Shown here piece by piece: positions 33,058 to 45,019 of a stretch of 64,000 nt of DNA (its first letter is position 1; every line of letters starts with the position of its first letter). Both the position numbers and the translations under genes were made by a program. Under the pieces are notes generated by a model, which had not been told where the DNA came from, searched no databases, and saw only the letters and a program-made list of their open reading frames with translations. The DNA is from Azorinus chamasolen (taxonomy: Eukaryota > Mollusca > Bivalvia > Cardiida > Solecurtidae). The stretch lies in contig OY755241.1 of NCBI GenBank assembly GCA_963576725.1, positions 25,518,449 through 25,582,448 on the forward strand, given 5' to 3'.

Positions 33058-33779
33058 TTATTACAGTTTACAGTTTATTTCACCCAGAACATGGTTTGAC
33101 ATGTTATAAGAGGTTAAACATATATATATCAAGAGATACTAGTTTGGCAGGCTATATAGACAGTTGACAACAATGCATTGATAAGGCGTGGGCGCATAAC
33201 AAAAGCATATTTTGCGATCGTATTTCATTGTGTATCGTTTGTCTTTTGGTATAGAAAATAGAAGACAGAGAACAGAAGACAGAAACACAATAGATACAGC
33301 GTGCACATATATGAACTGACGACAATCGTATAGAACTGGGAGTTACAGCATAGTTCTATAATAAAACATAATCTTATTAATTATAAGCACGACTGGGCAA
33401 TTCTCCATGACAAAATTGATATTTTCGTCAGCTAATCCTTTTCCTGATATAAAGTATATAAACGCCAGACTCAGATCTGACGACTTCTGTAGACGACGTC
33501 TTATCATGGTCTGCTCTGTTTGCTTATGGTGTAATTGTCTTCCCTATCTGCCTGTCGCAAAGTTTGTCTGCGCTTCATCTCAAAAACGGCTGGGCAGATT
33601 TCAATAAAAATTTCACAGCATGAAGTGTCGTTATGCATGTCGCCAGGATGATCTTGTTCGATTGTTTTTTATAGTTATGTCCTCTACAATTTGTTTAAGA
33701 AAAACACCGGCAGTAAAAACAACAGTTAGTAATTGTAATCACCATGTAATTGACGTCCTGCATAGATCCAAATATATAT

Positions 33780-33859
33780 ACTCAGGGAGTCAGTGGGGTC
33801 TACCGTCTAGTCGGGGGAGGGGGGGGGGTAGCACGGTAGACACCACTGGCTCCCTGAGT
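33780..33859. mobile_element. 80-bp foldback MITE with the termini of the 3.7-kb foldback element
   Basis: Starts ACTCAGGGAG and ends CTCCCTGAGT, the same first 10 bp as the 50084 element. The arms continue TCAGTGG...TCTACCG / CGGTAGA...CCACTGG around a G-rich loop (GGGGGAGGGGGGGGGG). I see no clear target duplication. Confidence 0.65.
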
Positions 33860-33921
33860 AATACCATCGGTAGCGTGACAAAATTTAAGAATCTATCTCT
33901 CGAGTATCATCTGCAGATGTG

Positions 33922-34068
33922 CAGTAAACTCCCTTAGTAGAGAAGAATTTAGATACTTTTAGGTAGATGGACCGGGTGAAGTCATGCAGAAACTCATAGA
34001 GGAGCTTTCTGCATGACTTTCACCCTGCATTAAGACATCTAACATGTAGTTTAAAGAGGGGGTTACTG
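33922..34068. mobile_element. Mariner-like MITE with AATGCAGG hairpin
   Basis: CAGTAAACTCCC at left and GGGGGTTACTG then TA at right. The hairpin 33970-34035 has GTCATGCAGAAACTC... paired with GAGCTTTCTGCATGAC. Confidence 0.6.
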
Positions 34069-34229
34069 TATACCAAAAACGTCGCTTATGTTAGAATAAA
34101 TGTCAGAATGTAATGCCGTAAGACATTCTGGCAGAGTTCGTAACGCTGTAGATAAGAGAACGTAACATGCGTCAGTTGATTGGGAAGACACATTAACATC
34201 ATCATGTACACGGATGTGATAGTATGGAT

Positions 34230-34233
<4 letters not shown>

Positions 34234-34260
<27 letters not shown>

Positions 34261-34274
34261 ATTAATAATAATAA
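34234..34274 (+). repeat. (AAT)n microsatellite
   Basis: About 13 units with one ATTAAT interruption. Confidence 0.9.
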
Positions 34275-34735
34275 AGACTTTATTTAACGAGAGTACTCAT
34301 TTGGTTATGACCAATCTTCCATGAGGCCCTCAAACACAGAGAAAACATATATACAATTACATATATACAATTTGTAATGCTTTCATAATAATTTTGCATA
34401 GGCACCAACCTTGCACTGATGATAAACAGATCTGAGTTACTTTTTGCACCAGAGCCAATGATTTTTGAATTTCAATTTCAATTTCCCATTGCAAGCAATG
34501 CAGATCCTGACAAACTGCATCATGTACATAGACTGTGTCAGCAAAAGATGACATGGATAAATGACGTCATGAATTTTCAGGCGGTTTCAGGACTATTTTT
34601 AAACACTGGGAATTCCATTAATTAATAGTATACCATTGTCAAGTGCTTATGACGCGAATGCATACGTCATCCATGACGTGAATATATTACGTAATCAGAT
34701 GACGCAAATCAGACGCCGTCAAAAGCAAACTCCTC

Positions 34736-35273
34736 ACAGTGATCTCCCTTGTCTACGTACGGTCATCACAAGTGTTTTTAGCTAAAATTTGTTTTTGCAT
34801 ATTTTATTTTTTTGAATGTTGATTTCAATAGTTTTCGATTTTGTTTCATATTTCAGCACCGGTAAAGCCAGCAAAGTAGAACAATAATCAGCTTTCCTAA
34901 AAAAAAGATTTTTTGTAACCTATTACACGTAATTCTCTATATCGTGATGACGTCACAATAATGACGGCGCCTTAACAACGTTGAAAACAATAGCTTAGTT
35001 ACGCATCACTTGCACACAGCCTTATATATTTCGGTCAGTTGTACCGAGGAAATGGATCTAGATCAGTTTACCAAATTCCCGAACAGCTTAAATGTTTTTA
35101 ATATTTTCTTGCGGGACAGTGTGTAGATCTAACAGTAAATTTACCGGTTGGCTGCGGTATGAGTTTGCAGGCCATAGTTTGATCACATGATGTACACCAT
35201 GGTCACGTGGATGTTGTGGTGGCAGGGATCTCTTCAGCGTAGCGATTAGGGGAGATAACTGCGTTGGAGGTTG
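34736..35273. mobile_element. 538-bp MITE with 9-bp target duplication
   Basis: Ends are CAAACTCCTCACAGTGATCTCCC and, reversed, CAACCTCCAACGCAGTTATC. It is flanked by an exact 9-bp repeat CGTCAAAAG (34727-34735, 35274-35282). A 9-bp duplication is typical of Mutator-like transposons. The interior is non-coding and contains TGACGTCA-like sites. The termini match the 72-bp element at 27388. Confidence 0.85.
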
Positions 35274-35790
35274 CGTCAAAAGATGTTTTTAAAACATCCA
35301 TAACTGATTTCGCCATGAGCAAGAACACCGTCCCCGTACACCCACGGAAGTCGGCGGAAATCCAAAAACCAATCATGGACGAAACACCTTAAATACCAGA
35401 TTCATGCGTAGAATGCTGTACAGAATTACAGATACACGGATATGTAATACAAGTAATATCCAAATACAGGTTGAATGTTGCACTAAAATCAGTTTGTTTC
35501 TCAACCTCTGTATATACAAGAATTTGGCTAGTAAATATTCATCGGAGGAGAAGCAATATAAACTTATGCCCCGAACTACTTTGCCGAGTTTACGAATTAA
35601 CAGATTTTTTTATAGAATTTTGAGATAATAAAAGAGTGCAAGATTGGTACATTAGCAAATCATATAGATATACATAAATGAAATCAACACCAAACTCATA
35701 GTACGATTGAAGAGATCTTATAACGGTATAATAGGTCTGTGTCTTAACATAAAACACTGGCAACAAGACCATTAACAGCAGTAGAATACA

Positions 35791-35858
35791 GCAAACATTG
35801 TAGGCCCTGTTAATAGGACCCAGATAGGAGTCCTCCGGTCAGAGACCACCCGGTTTGC
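35791..35858. repeat. AGACCC-type hairpin, diverged
   Basis: GCAAACATTGTAGGCCC...GGTTTGC. It ends 12 bp before the first family II two-part element. Confidence 0.5.
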
Positions 35859-35869
35859 TACAATATGTC

Positions 35870-36850
35870 TTATTATAACGCAAAGTAAAATCCTTGATTT
35901 TGATTGGTCAGTTAGCCATGTATAAAAGCCGTGTATCCCTCTAAATTCTGATGTATATACGGAGTCATGAGCAACAATGGAATTTCCCCCGCCGAGGGCC
36001 TCGCTCCCTTGATATAACAAAATAAAAATGGCCGACCAGCTTCACTTCGTCGATTCGATTCAAACAACCGCTCTCAAACGAAATATAAAGAGTTTCGGGC
36101 GGAAAAAAGTTATCCATTTAGAAACATTTTTGTTATAGTTGTTGTATCACAATGTAAATGAACCCTATATGTGGCGAATGTCTTATTCTGCTTTGATGCT
36201 GCAAATGTTGTCAAAGTGCTTGTGCACGTACCGATTAGCCCCAAACCCCGCTTTTACAAAGATAATCCACACCCAATTCGATTCAGATTTTAATAATGTA
36301 CATGCACAGTACACGTACCTTTAAATTGCAGTATAGCCGCTCCTTCCAACGCCCTTTGTTTGAATATTATAAAACCGTCATTTTGACGTCATCCAAATGA
36401 CGTCGGAACTGCGCCAAAATTCCTTCAATTAAGTTAAATTGTGTCTGCTTAACCGCTGATCTGCTAAAAGTTTTACTAACGTCTGATTCTTTCAATCCTT
36501 TGATAAACTAATGCACTTGGAAGATCCCTTTCTATCCATAAATATAATGAACTGGTTATTATACGCGATGAACTAGGGTTGCAGAGTGATATATAAGCCC
36601 TTACCTTACAGTAAGAGGCCCCTGAGGGGAAGCAAAACGACGTATACATTAACAACGCTAATCAACTGCTACAAATATTAAACTTTGCGTTATAATAAAA
36701 TCGTTATACAGATCATTGGCGGGATATCTGACCTTTTATTTCCTGCTGAGGAAAATACATGTAGCCCTCGCCTAACGGCTCGGGCAACATGAATTTCCTC
36801 AGCAGGAAACAAAAAGTCAGATACCCCGCCAATGATCTGTATAACTAATA
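35870..36850 (+). mobile_element. Two-part element, family II, first of two tandem copies
   Basis: The TIR module 35870-36698 is bounded by perfect 16-bp ends TTATTATAACGCAAAG / CTTTGCGTTATAATAA. A hairpin follows at 36703-36845 (GTTATACAGATCATTGGC..., apex GCCTAACGGC), then TAATA. Next to the left TIR is GATTTTGATTGGTCAGTTAGCC, homologous to the same position in family I. It contains TATAAAAG close to the left end and a CRE-like TGACGTCA-related patch near 36380. Short reading frames inside are not convincing. Confidence 0.82.
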
Positions 36851-37833
36851 TTATTATAACGCAAAGTAAAATCCTCGATTTTGATTGGTCAGTTAGCCAT
36901 GTATAAAAGCCGTGTATCCCTCTAAATTCTGATGTATATACGGAGTCATGAGCAACAACGGAATTTCCCTCGCCGAGGGCCTCGCTTCCTTGATATAACA
37001 AAATAAAAATGGCCGACCAGCTTCACTTCGTCGATTCGATTCAAACAACCGCTTTCAAACGAAATAACAAGAGTTTGGGGCGGAAAAAGGTTATCCATTT
37101 AGAAACATTTTTATTATAGTTGTTGTATAACAATGTAAATGAACCCTATATGTGGCGAAGGTCTTATTCTGCTTTGATGCTGCATATGTTGTCAAAGTGC
37201 TTTGCACGTACCGATTAGCCCCCAAACACCGCTTTTACAAAGATAATCCACACCCAATTCGATTCAGATTATATTTATGTACATGCATAGTACACGTACC
37301 TGTAAATTGCAGTATAGCCGCTCCTTCCAACGCCCATTGTTTGAATATTATAAAACCGTCATTTTGACGTCATCCAAATGACGTCGGAAACGCGCCAAAA
37401 TTCCCCCAATTAAGTTAAATAGTGTCTGCTTAACCGCTAATCTGCTGAAAGTTTTACTAACGTCTGATTCTTTCAATCCCTTGATAAACTAATGCACTTG
37501 GAAGACCCCTTTCTATCCGCAAATATAATGAACTGGTTATTATACACGATGAACTAGGGTTGCAGAGTGATATATATAAGCCCTTACCTTACAGTAAGAG
37601 GCCCCTTAGGGGAAGCAAAACGACGCCTACATTAACAACGCTAATTAACTGCTACAAATATTAAACTTTGCAGTATAATAAAATCGTTATACAGATCATT
37701 GGCGGGATATCTGACTTTTTATTTCCTGCTGAGGAAAATACATGTAACCCTCGCCTAACGGCTCGGGCAACATGATTTTTCTCAGCAGGAAACAAAAAGT
37801 CAGATACCCCGCCAATGATCTGTATAACTAATA
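36851..37833 (+). mobile_element. Two-part element, family II, second tandem copy
   Basis: The module 36851-37681 (right TIR altered to CTTTGCAGTATAATAA) and hairpin 37686-37828 follow the first copy directly, with a period of about 981 bp and high identity. The shared TAATATTATTATAACG junction shows the two copies overlap by a few bases rather than being separated by host DNA. Confidence 0.82.
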
Positions 37834-38119
37834 ATATCTCACACAAAACTGGCAATCTGTTATAAATCACATCAAGGGAGGCTATTAAAAAACCAGAAGA
37901 TGTGCCACAAACAGTAAAGACCCTGACTATAAAGATTTGGCAATCACTTCTCCATATATCAGGATCCACACCTTTTGCAGATAAGAACAAGGACAAACAG
38001 TGAAGAACCTAATCAGAGGAACTTCTAAATAACAGTTAACTTGTGAATAAATGTCAAGAATAGGGGTGAAATTGAAACACATGTCTGTTTTGTGAAAGAA
38101 CTATAATACTGAAGATGTA

Positions 38120-39846
38120 TTAATCGTTTAGCTTTGTCGACTGTAAATACAATTTTTTGAATTGAATAACCGAACTGGCATTTTTCACATGATAAGGCAG
38201 GCTGTTCCAAATGGATGATCCGGAATAAATAAACGATTTTCTAAACAATTCAGTTTTAGGTCTAGGTGAGTAGAGTTGAAAGTTAGAAGATGATCTTAGC
38301 GTTCTATCATGGATGTTAGAAGTATGAGTGAACATATTTCTCAGGTAATCTGGAGAAAGGTCATTGAATATTTTATATAATAAAACAGCTTTTTGAAATT
38401 TTACTCTTTCAGGAAACGTTAACCAGTTAAGTTCATTGAATAGATCTTTAGATGGGGTGGAAAAATCTTTGTCAAGTATAAGTCGTGCGGCTCTTTTTTG
38501 AAATCTTATGAGTTTATCCACTTGTGAATTGTTACAGTTTCCCCATATAATACAGCAGTAATCAAGATGGGGTAAAATATATATGTTGAAAAATAATTTT
38601 CGTATTGGAATAGAAATGAATGATTTAATTCTAGATAACAAATATAACAACGAATTGCATTTTTTCAGAACAACGTCGACTTGTTTGTCCCAAGTAAGAG
38701 TTTTGTCAATTACAATTCCTAACAACCTTTCCTCGGAACTATAATTTATTATTTCATTGCTAAGTTCTATACAAGGCAACCAGTTTTGAATGCGTTAAGC
38801 ATTGGGTTTAGATGCAATTATCATCGTTTTGGTTTTTGCTACATTGATAGACATGCGATTTGAAACACACCAGGAGTTAACATTAAATAGATCTTGAGTT
38901 AGAGATTCAACAACTTGATTAACAGATGAACTATGAAAAGAAAGTGAGATGTCATCAGCAAAGATATCAGGTGTAGAATGAGTGGTTGTAAGTGGTAGAT
39001 CATTTATGAAGATCAAAAATAACAATGGCCCTAGAATTGAGCCTTGAGGAACTCCTGATACAACTGGTTTTTGGTCTGAGCTCACCCCAGATACTTGAGT
39101 TTGTTGGAGTCTATTTTCCAAATAAGAAGAAAACCAAGAATGAGCACCCCGGTCTACTTTATATTGCTTTAACTTTTTTTTTATAGTTTACCATGATCAA
39201 CCAAATCAAACGCTTTCGAAAGATCAAGAAATATTGTACCTACAATTTCATTTTTGTCAATGGCAGCAATCCAGTCGTCTAATAGTTTGATTAGAGCAGT
39301 TTGACAAGAGTGGTTCTTTCTAAAACCGGACTGCCTAGAGTAAAACAAACTATTAGTTTCAAAATATTCTTTTTAATGAACACTTACATGTCGTTCAAAA
39401 ATTAAAGAAATAATTGGTAAAATAGAGATTGGCCTGTAATTTGCTTTATCAGTCTTTTTCCCCTTTTTGTGAATAGCTACGACTTTTGCATTTTTGAATT
39501 TTTGTGGATAAATTCCGGTTTGTAAGCTGTTGTTATAAATTTTTGTAAGCACATGAGCAATAACAGATGCAGACATCTTAAGAAATCTGGCACTCAGGCC
39601 ATCAGAGCCTGTAGCCTTACTAGTATCAAGTGATTTTAATTGCTTTTCAACAAAAGATACACTAACTTTGGGAATGACGAAATAGGGCGTATTCTTAAGT
39701 TTCTCCTCGGTACTGTCTGAAAGAATTCTGGTTTTGTTATTGATATCATGGATCTGACTATTTCTTTGTACTGTTTGAAACACCGAGCAAAAATGATCAT
39801 TTAAAACATTAGCTGAACTCGTCAAAAGCAATTTAAAACCTGCCAA
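38120..39846 (-). pseudogene. Non-LTR retrotransposon reverse transcriptase, 5'-truncated and frameshifted
   Basis: Three minus-strand frames make one broken ORF. 39373-39846 has the RT fingers (SLDTSKATGSDGLSARFLK, KVVAIHKKGKK, NYRPISILPI). The stretch 39122-39372 continues it with FLDLSKAFDLVDH, which holds the first catalytic Asp. 38795-39121 has VPQGSILGPLLFLIFINDLP and the catalytic box IFADD. 38120-38779 is the thumb and C-terminal region (LLGIVIDKTLTWDKQV, LPHLDYCCIIWG, ending LKKLYLQ-like). Frame changes and stops (for example at about 39181 and 38785) kill it. There is no endonuclease domain upstream, so the copy is 5'-truncated, as is usual for reverse transcription from the 3' end. 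The motifs fit the CR1/L2/Jockey-like group; the clade is not resolved. Confidence 0.88.
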
Positions 39847-40369
39847 TTAAGTGTACATGTGGGTGCTACATGCTAAATAAGGCATCACCGGTACAAAACG
39901 AAATGTAAAACAGAGCAAAATCTTCATGTTTTGAACAATTTATTACTTTTAAAACCTTTTTCTTTCGCGCACTAGTTGCTTTTAACTCGATTTCCTGCGG
40001 ACGTATGATGTATAATTCGATACAATATACAATATTGCCTAAGTATTGAATAAAGACACCAAAACTTAGAAAAACAAACATCTTATCGAACGTTGATTGA
40101 ATCTTCTCTCTCGCATAATTGTAAACAAACAGGCAGACTCCGTACCAGTATCGAACCGATACCTAACATGTCTTCTCACAGGCGCACCCCTCATTGTAAC
40201 ACAGTCGATAGGGATTGTACTATAGATATGCTTCTACAGTTTCTGTCATGGGCAACGCTTACCGTGTGTATGTGTCAGTATAAAAAATAAACTAATTAAT
40301 ATTCATGGAGTCATTATTTCTTACATGAATATACTCATGGAGGAAAGGGTTAAAGTGGACCAGAGTTAA

Positions 40370-40592
40370 CCCTTCACTCCATGAATATTTATGTAAGAAA
40401 TGATGACGTCATGAATATCAATTTGATTATGTTTATAATGACACATGAAGACATGAGTATATACTCTTAGCAGAAACTGACCTACATTATTTCATTAGCA
40501 AACAGAGCAGACCCTGATCCTATAGGAGTCATCTGGTCTAAGTCTACTCTGTTTGTAAAGGCGTATATAAGGCGTATTTATTGCGTAAAGGG
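40370..40592. mobile_element. TTAA-type MITE (type B)
   Basis: TTAA 40366-40369; right flank TTAT 40593-40596. Ends are CCCTTCACTCCATGAATATT and ATTGCGTAAAGGG. The hairpin 40498-40556 has lost its central GACGGCTCC. Just upstream, 40278-40349 is the right end of another copy (GGAGGAAAGGG then TTAA 40350-40353). Confidence 0.65.
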
Positions 40593-40731
40593 TTATGCAG
40601 ACTTCAGGTTAAACAACTGGACAAGAGTTCATAAGTAATCCGTAGAATACAGTTGTTCTTTTCTAGTCTTAACAATCAATATAGGTAAGAAGTTTAATAT
40701 TACAACGATAAGAGCAACCTGGGCATCTTTT

Positions 40732-40901
40732 GCAAACAGCTTGGATCTATATGAGTCCCCGAGTCCAAACTGTTTGACACTCGACCAGTATAGTGATTAA
40801 CGTCGTACGAGTATAAACGCTTTTCACACATTTATAAACAGTGTAGACCCAGATCAGACGGCTCCTATAGGAGCCGTCTGATCAGGCTCTTCTCTGTTTG
40901 C
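40732..40901. repeat. A GTTTGGATCC palindrome and an AGACCC hairpin
   Basis: 40732-40777 is a shortened GCAAACAGCTTGGATC palindrome. 40834-40901 is a good AGACCC hairpin followed by type A sequence (GGCTACAAAGTTCCATC). Confidence 0.6.
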
Positions 40902-41429
40902 TGTTCGAATTTGATAGACCTGTTTCTTTACTGTCTAAAATGGCTACAAAGTTCCATCTTTCATATTTCGTTATACAACCAAAACGTGTAAAAAAGGCAA
41001 AATTAGAAATCAGTTTTATCTGATTTTTTCTCTCTCAAATATGGACCTTTAAAAACAGCTGCGTGTTTTCGAACATTAGACTACTTTTTGACATTAAATT
41101 TCACGTCACTGAACTACACCACTACACTGTTATTGCTATTCAAACACTTAACGATATTTTTCATTGACAACTTCGGATATGTTTGAAGAGCAATAGAGAT
41201 GATTTGCCTATCTATTACACTCCATGTATAGGTAAACAAAGATCTGTGAGCCGTGAATGTACTTTACATCTTGGTACGTTCCTCGATTTAGGAGTGCCGT
41301 CATTACTGCAGTCCATCTATTACTAAGATATGTACTTTATATGCGGCAGTCAATCACTATTTTCTCATGCAGGTTTTTATGCTGACAGAATACTGATTTC
41401 TATTGTTTACTGGTCGTCGTTTACATATA

Positions 41430-41605
41430 CCCATTACCTCATAGGCTTTTATTTAGATACAACCACTTTGAATAAATCTACCGAAAAGGAGCACTAATTA
41501 GAGAAAAAGAAAATTTCAGAATGGAGTAAATGCTCTATTTATCACAATGATTTCACACAGTGGCTTTTACAGAGTCGTTAAAAGTCGTCAATACAAGGGA
41601 ATGGA
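41430..41605. mobile_element. TTAA-type MITE (type C)
   Basis: Begins CCCATTACCTCATAGGCT and ends AAGGGAATGGA before TTAA 41606-41609. The left flank is TATA, so the left duplication is not preserved. Confidence 0.6.
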
Positions 41606-41650
41606 TTAACAAAAGATTCAGATAATGACATACCTTTATTTATATACCTT

Positions 41651-41668
41651 TATAATTAATTTCCAACT

Positions 41669-41762
<94 letters not shown>

Positions 41763-41777
41763 AGTTGGAAATTAATT
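41651..41777. repeat. (TA)n microsatellite at the centre of an inverted repeat
   Basis: ATTTCCAACTTACATACATA and its complement flank about 70 bp of pure TA, so the whole 127-bp segment is one palindrome. Confidence 0.85.
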
Positions 41778-42188
41778 AATACCAGATCCAAGAACAACTC
41801 AAGAGTGAACATTACTTATCTTGATTATATTGTAAAATGGTTTACCTTGCAATGTCATGATTTATGTACGTATATATTGTCGTATTCACTGTTATATAGT
41901 ACTAGCTAGTTATGTGACTTTTTCTAAGACTAAAATTAGAATGTTGTTTTTTTTGTATTTATCTCACAAGTTCTAACATTATAAAGAACTGTTTTGTGAT
42001 ACATGTATAAAGTAGTTCACGAAATGAAAACGAAATTTTCAGCGCATTATGCGAGAAACAACAGCCATATTTTTATATGTACTCCCCCGTACGTTACAAG
42101 GCAATAGTCAATCTCAAAACTTTAACATTAAATAATGGAAAGGTGTGAGCGTAGTTCACATCGAACTGGGTTTTTAAAACAACATTAA

Positions 42189-42438
42189 CCCTTTCACCGC
42201 CGATGTCACATAAAAGCACGACGACAAATAGTCGAGTCCCAGATCAGACGCCGTCTTTTCAAGCCGGCGTCTGATCACTGATCGGGGACTTCACTTTTTG
42301 CGTCAATCTCTATTTCTATATAATATGTGCTTAATTCCGTTGACATCTGCATTTATTGATCTCATTTCCTTATTATACCGAATGATTTAACAAAAAAATA
42401 GATTGCAGACGACAATTAGAAATTTAGCGCCGAAAGGG
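42189..42438. mobile_element. TTAA-type MITE (type G)
   Basis: TTAA 42185-42188; ends are CCCTTTCACCGCCGATG and TAGCGCCGAAAGGG, then TTGG and TTAA. The hairpin 42232-42293 is its own kind: GTCCCAGATCAGACGCCG...CGGCGTCTGATC. Confidence 0.65.
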
Positions 42439-42536
42439 TTGGTTAAACTCTATGCATCATGATAGAATATCTTGGCGACATGTTGTATCACACGGATACC
42501 TAGTTAAACACATAAAATGCATAAACACTTGAACTG

Positions 42537-42732
42537 CTCTGATCTAATATTTCGACCACTAAGGGCCTTTTTCAAAGATTATCATGTCAAAATACACGTC
42601 ACATTTTTGTAACATGCATTCAGCCATAAAATCAAAGAGAATAATGTGACAAAAATGTGACGTGTATTTTGACATGGTGATCTTTGAAAAAGGCCCTTAG
42701 TGGTCGAAATATTAGATCAGAGCAGTTCAAGT
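42537..42732. mobile_element. 196-bp foldback MITE
   Basis: Arms of about 80 bp (ACTTGAACTGCTCTGATCTA... / ...TAGATCAGAGCAGTTCAAGT) are nearly perfect, around a 30-bp loop. The arms contain AAGGGCCTTTTTCAAAGAT and GTCACATTTTTGT. Confidence 0.85.
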
Positions 42733-42968
42733 ATTTATGTATTATATTTATTCCCTATTTTGGAATATTTTCTTCACATAAAATGAACGACTCGTTACAT
42801 CATTTTTTTTAAATTTAAAACAGCATTATAATCATAACTTAGTTCACAGAGAATCCAGGACAGTAATCTCAGTATGATATATTAAGATAAATCACTGATA
42901 AGCGCGAGGCTCAGCGATTTTTAACTACTTCAACATTCGCTTTAACAGCCAAAGCTGCAAGACGTTAA

Positions 42969-43064
42969 CCCTTTCCTCCATAAATACGCCTTTCTCGGTT
43001 ATTTAAGAACAAGGAATGGTTTTCAACTGTAATATGAAATGTTTACTTTACCATACCATCTTGT

Positions 43065-43095
<31 letters not shown>

Positions 43096-43284
43096 ACAAC
43101 AAAAAACAACAACAACAAAAAAGCTCTAAAAAAGAAATTACCATGTACATGAAACTTCATAATTTTGCTGTTTTGGACTTTTACCGTTTTGGCCGTTTAA
43201 CCGTTTTGGCTGTTTTAAATATTTTGTCCATGAATATGCAGTGCTATAGGTATTGGTTTGAAATAAACATAAAACAGATAGATG
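42969..43284. mobile_element. TTAA-flanked MITE with poly-C/poly-A inside
   Basis: TTAA 42965-42968 and 43285-43288. The left end is type B (CCCTTTCCTCCATAAATACG). The right part is type A (TTGTCCATGAATATGCAGTG...GAAATAAACAT), so it is a mosaic. It contains C20 (43066-43085) followed by an A-rich run. Confidence 0.6.
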
Positions 43285-43409
43285 GTTAAAGGATAGTATG
43301 AATTATAAGTGAGTAAATATTACAGTTGGTCGAAGTTTGAGCAAACATTATATATTTTCAACATGGCAAGGTCTAATTCATCTCTATATTCCCCCTTATA
43401 GAAGATTAT

Positions 43410-43668
43410 CCCTTTCGCTGATGAATATTTATTATATTTATTAAGGAAATAATGACGTCATGAATATTAATAAGATTATTTTATAATAATGGCATATGAA
43501 CACATGACACTTTGGCTCACACAGAAGCTGTAGAATCAGATATATATTACACCATCTATAAACAAACAGAGCAGACCCTGATCAGACGGCTCATATAGGA
43601 GCCGTCTGATCTGGGTCTGCTCTGTTTGCAGATGAGTCAAAATGCGCTTACATAAGGGGAAAGGGGGG
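43410..43668. mobile_element. TTAA-type MITE (type B)
   Basis: Left flank TTAT 43406-43409, right TTAA 43669-43672. Ends are CCCTTTCGCTGATGAATATT and AAAGGGGGG. It holds a good hairpin at 43563-43629 and two TGACGTCATGAATATT-type motifs. Confidence 0.75.
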
Positions 43669-43837
43669 TTAATGGTCCATTTGAAGAAAACGAGTCCGTA
43701 GCGTGTGTCCAACGTATTCTAGGATTGGTGTTTTTCACCATCCTTATCATAACATATTTGTTTATATGATCTTATGGAAAATTTAATTCGTTAACCTATA
43801 GAAAAGTTCAGCACAAAATGTCGTCATCTGTTTCTTA

Positions 43838-44345
43838 GCTCACCTGAAACAATATTCCAAGTGAGATATCGTGTCGTGTATCGTCTATCGCGTCATCGTA
43901 TGTCTTTGTATGTCGTCGTTGTGTGTAGTCGTTGTGCGGTCGTTGTGAGTAGTCGTCGTGTGTAGTCGATGTGTGCCGTTGTGCGTCGTCGTGTGTCGTT
44001 GTCGAGAGTTGGCATGCGTCGTCCTACGTCGTTATTTGTCACTCATGGTGCGTCGTCGTCATGTATTGTGATGCATCGTCGTGTATCTATGTGCGTCGCT
44101 GTTTGTCATTGTGATGCGTAGGACTCATGTCTCGTCATCTAGCATTGACGTGCATCGTCGTGCAGCGTCATTCACGCCATCTTATATTTTATGTGTAGTT
44201 GCAATTTTCGTTGCATCGTCGGTCGTCGTGGTACGTCACTCGGTGTTATAACATAGGAAAATGCCAGTGTGAGTTAGCCATGTGTCCGTCAAGCGTCGCT
44301 GTGTGTCATCGTGCGTTGTTTTCGTGCAGCGTGGTGTGTCGTACT
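43838..44345 (+). repeat. GTCGTC/GTGCGTCGT-rich degenerate repeat
   Basis: Follows TTAGCTCACCTGAAACAAT and continues as hundreds of bases of imperfect CGTCGTNGTGTNTCGT. This is the expanded linker of the 'TTAGCTCACC' repeat type. The 63-codon frame inside is not a gene. Confidence 0.75.
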
Positions 44346-44379
44346 TCGTCAATGGCATTTACACAAAAAGCGCCGAATA

Positions 44380-45015
44380 TGATTGGTTGAAACTTTACAT
44401 TAATTTCTCAATGAACAAAATGGGCTTGTTCTTTGCCGTTCTTCCATGAATTACATAAATTCAGTAACTAGTGGCCGATACTACGTACACAATTAAAAAG
44501 AATTATGTTGAGGCATGGCAGAATAAAACTGCGGACATTTCATTTATTGAAATTACAAAAAGGGCGATGATTCAAGAAGGTAGTGACGATTAAAAAGTGT
44601 AACCACAAGTGCACAAATTCAGATGGTGTCAAAAAATACTGTAAAATTTAATGAAATTTTGTTGAGACATGACAGAGTAAAGCTCAGGACTAAATTTCAT
44701 ATGCTAAAATTACGAAAAGGGGGATAATTCAATAACGATAATTTGAATATATTCCGTTGAAATATGGTAGAGTAAAGCTCCCGACAAAATTCCGTCTATT
44801 AAAATCACGAAAAGGGAGATCATTCAATAACGAAATGAATCAAAACTGCAATCGCAGGTGCACAACCTCAGATGGTGATCAATAATACTGCATAATTTAA
44901 AAATGTTCCGTTGAAGGATGGCAGAATAAAGCTCCGGACAAAATTCCGTCTACAGACAGACGGACGGACGAAATGATTCCAGTATAGCCTCAAACACTTC
45001 GTTAGGGGGAATAAT
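44380..45015 (+). repeat. Tandem repeat of about 155 bp with ACAGACGGACGG tail
   Basis: Diverged units each with (T)GGCAGAATAAAGCTC(C)GGAC, AAATTCCGTCTA and AAAGGGNGATNATTCAATAACGA. It ends TACAGACAGACGGACGGACG and GTTAGGGGGAATAATTAA. Confidence 0.65.
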
Positions 45016-45019
45016 TAAT

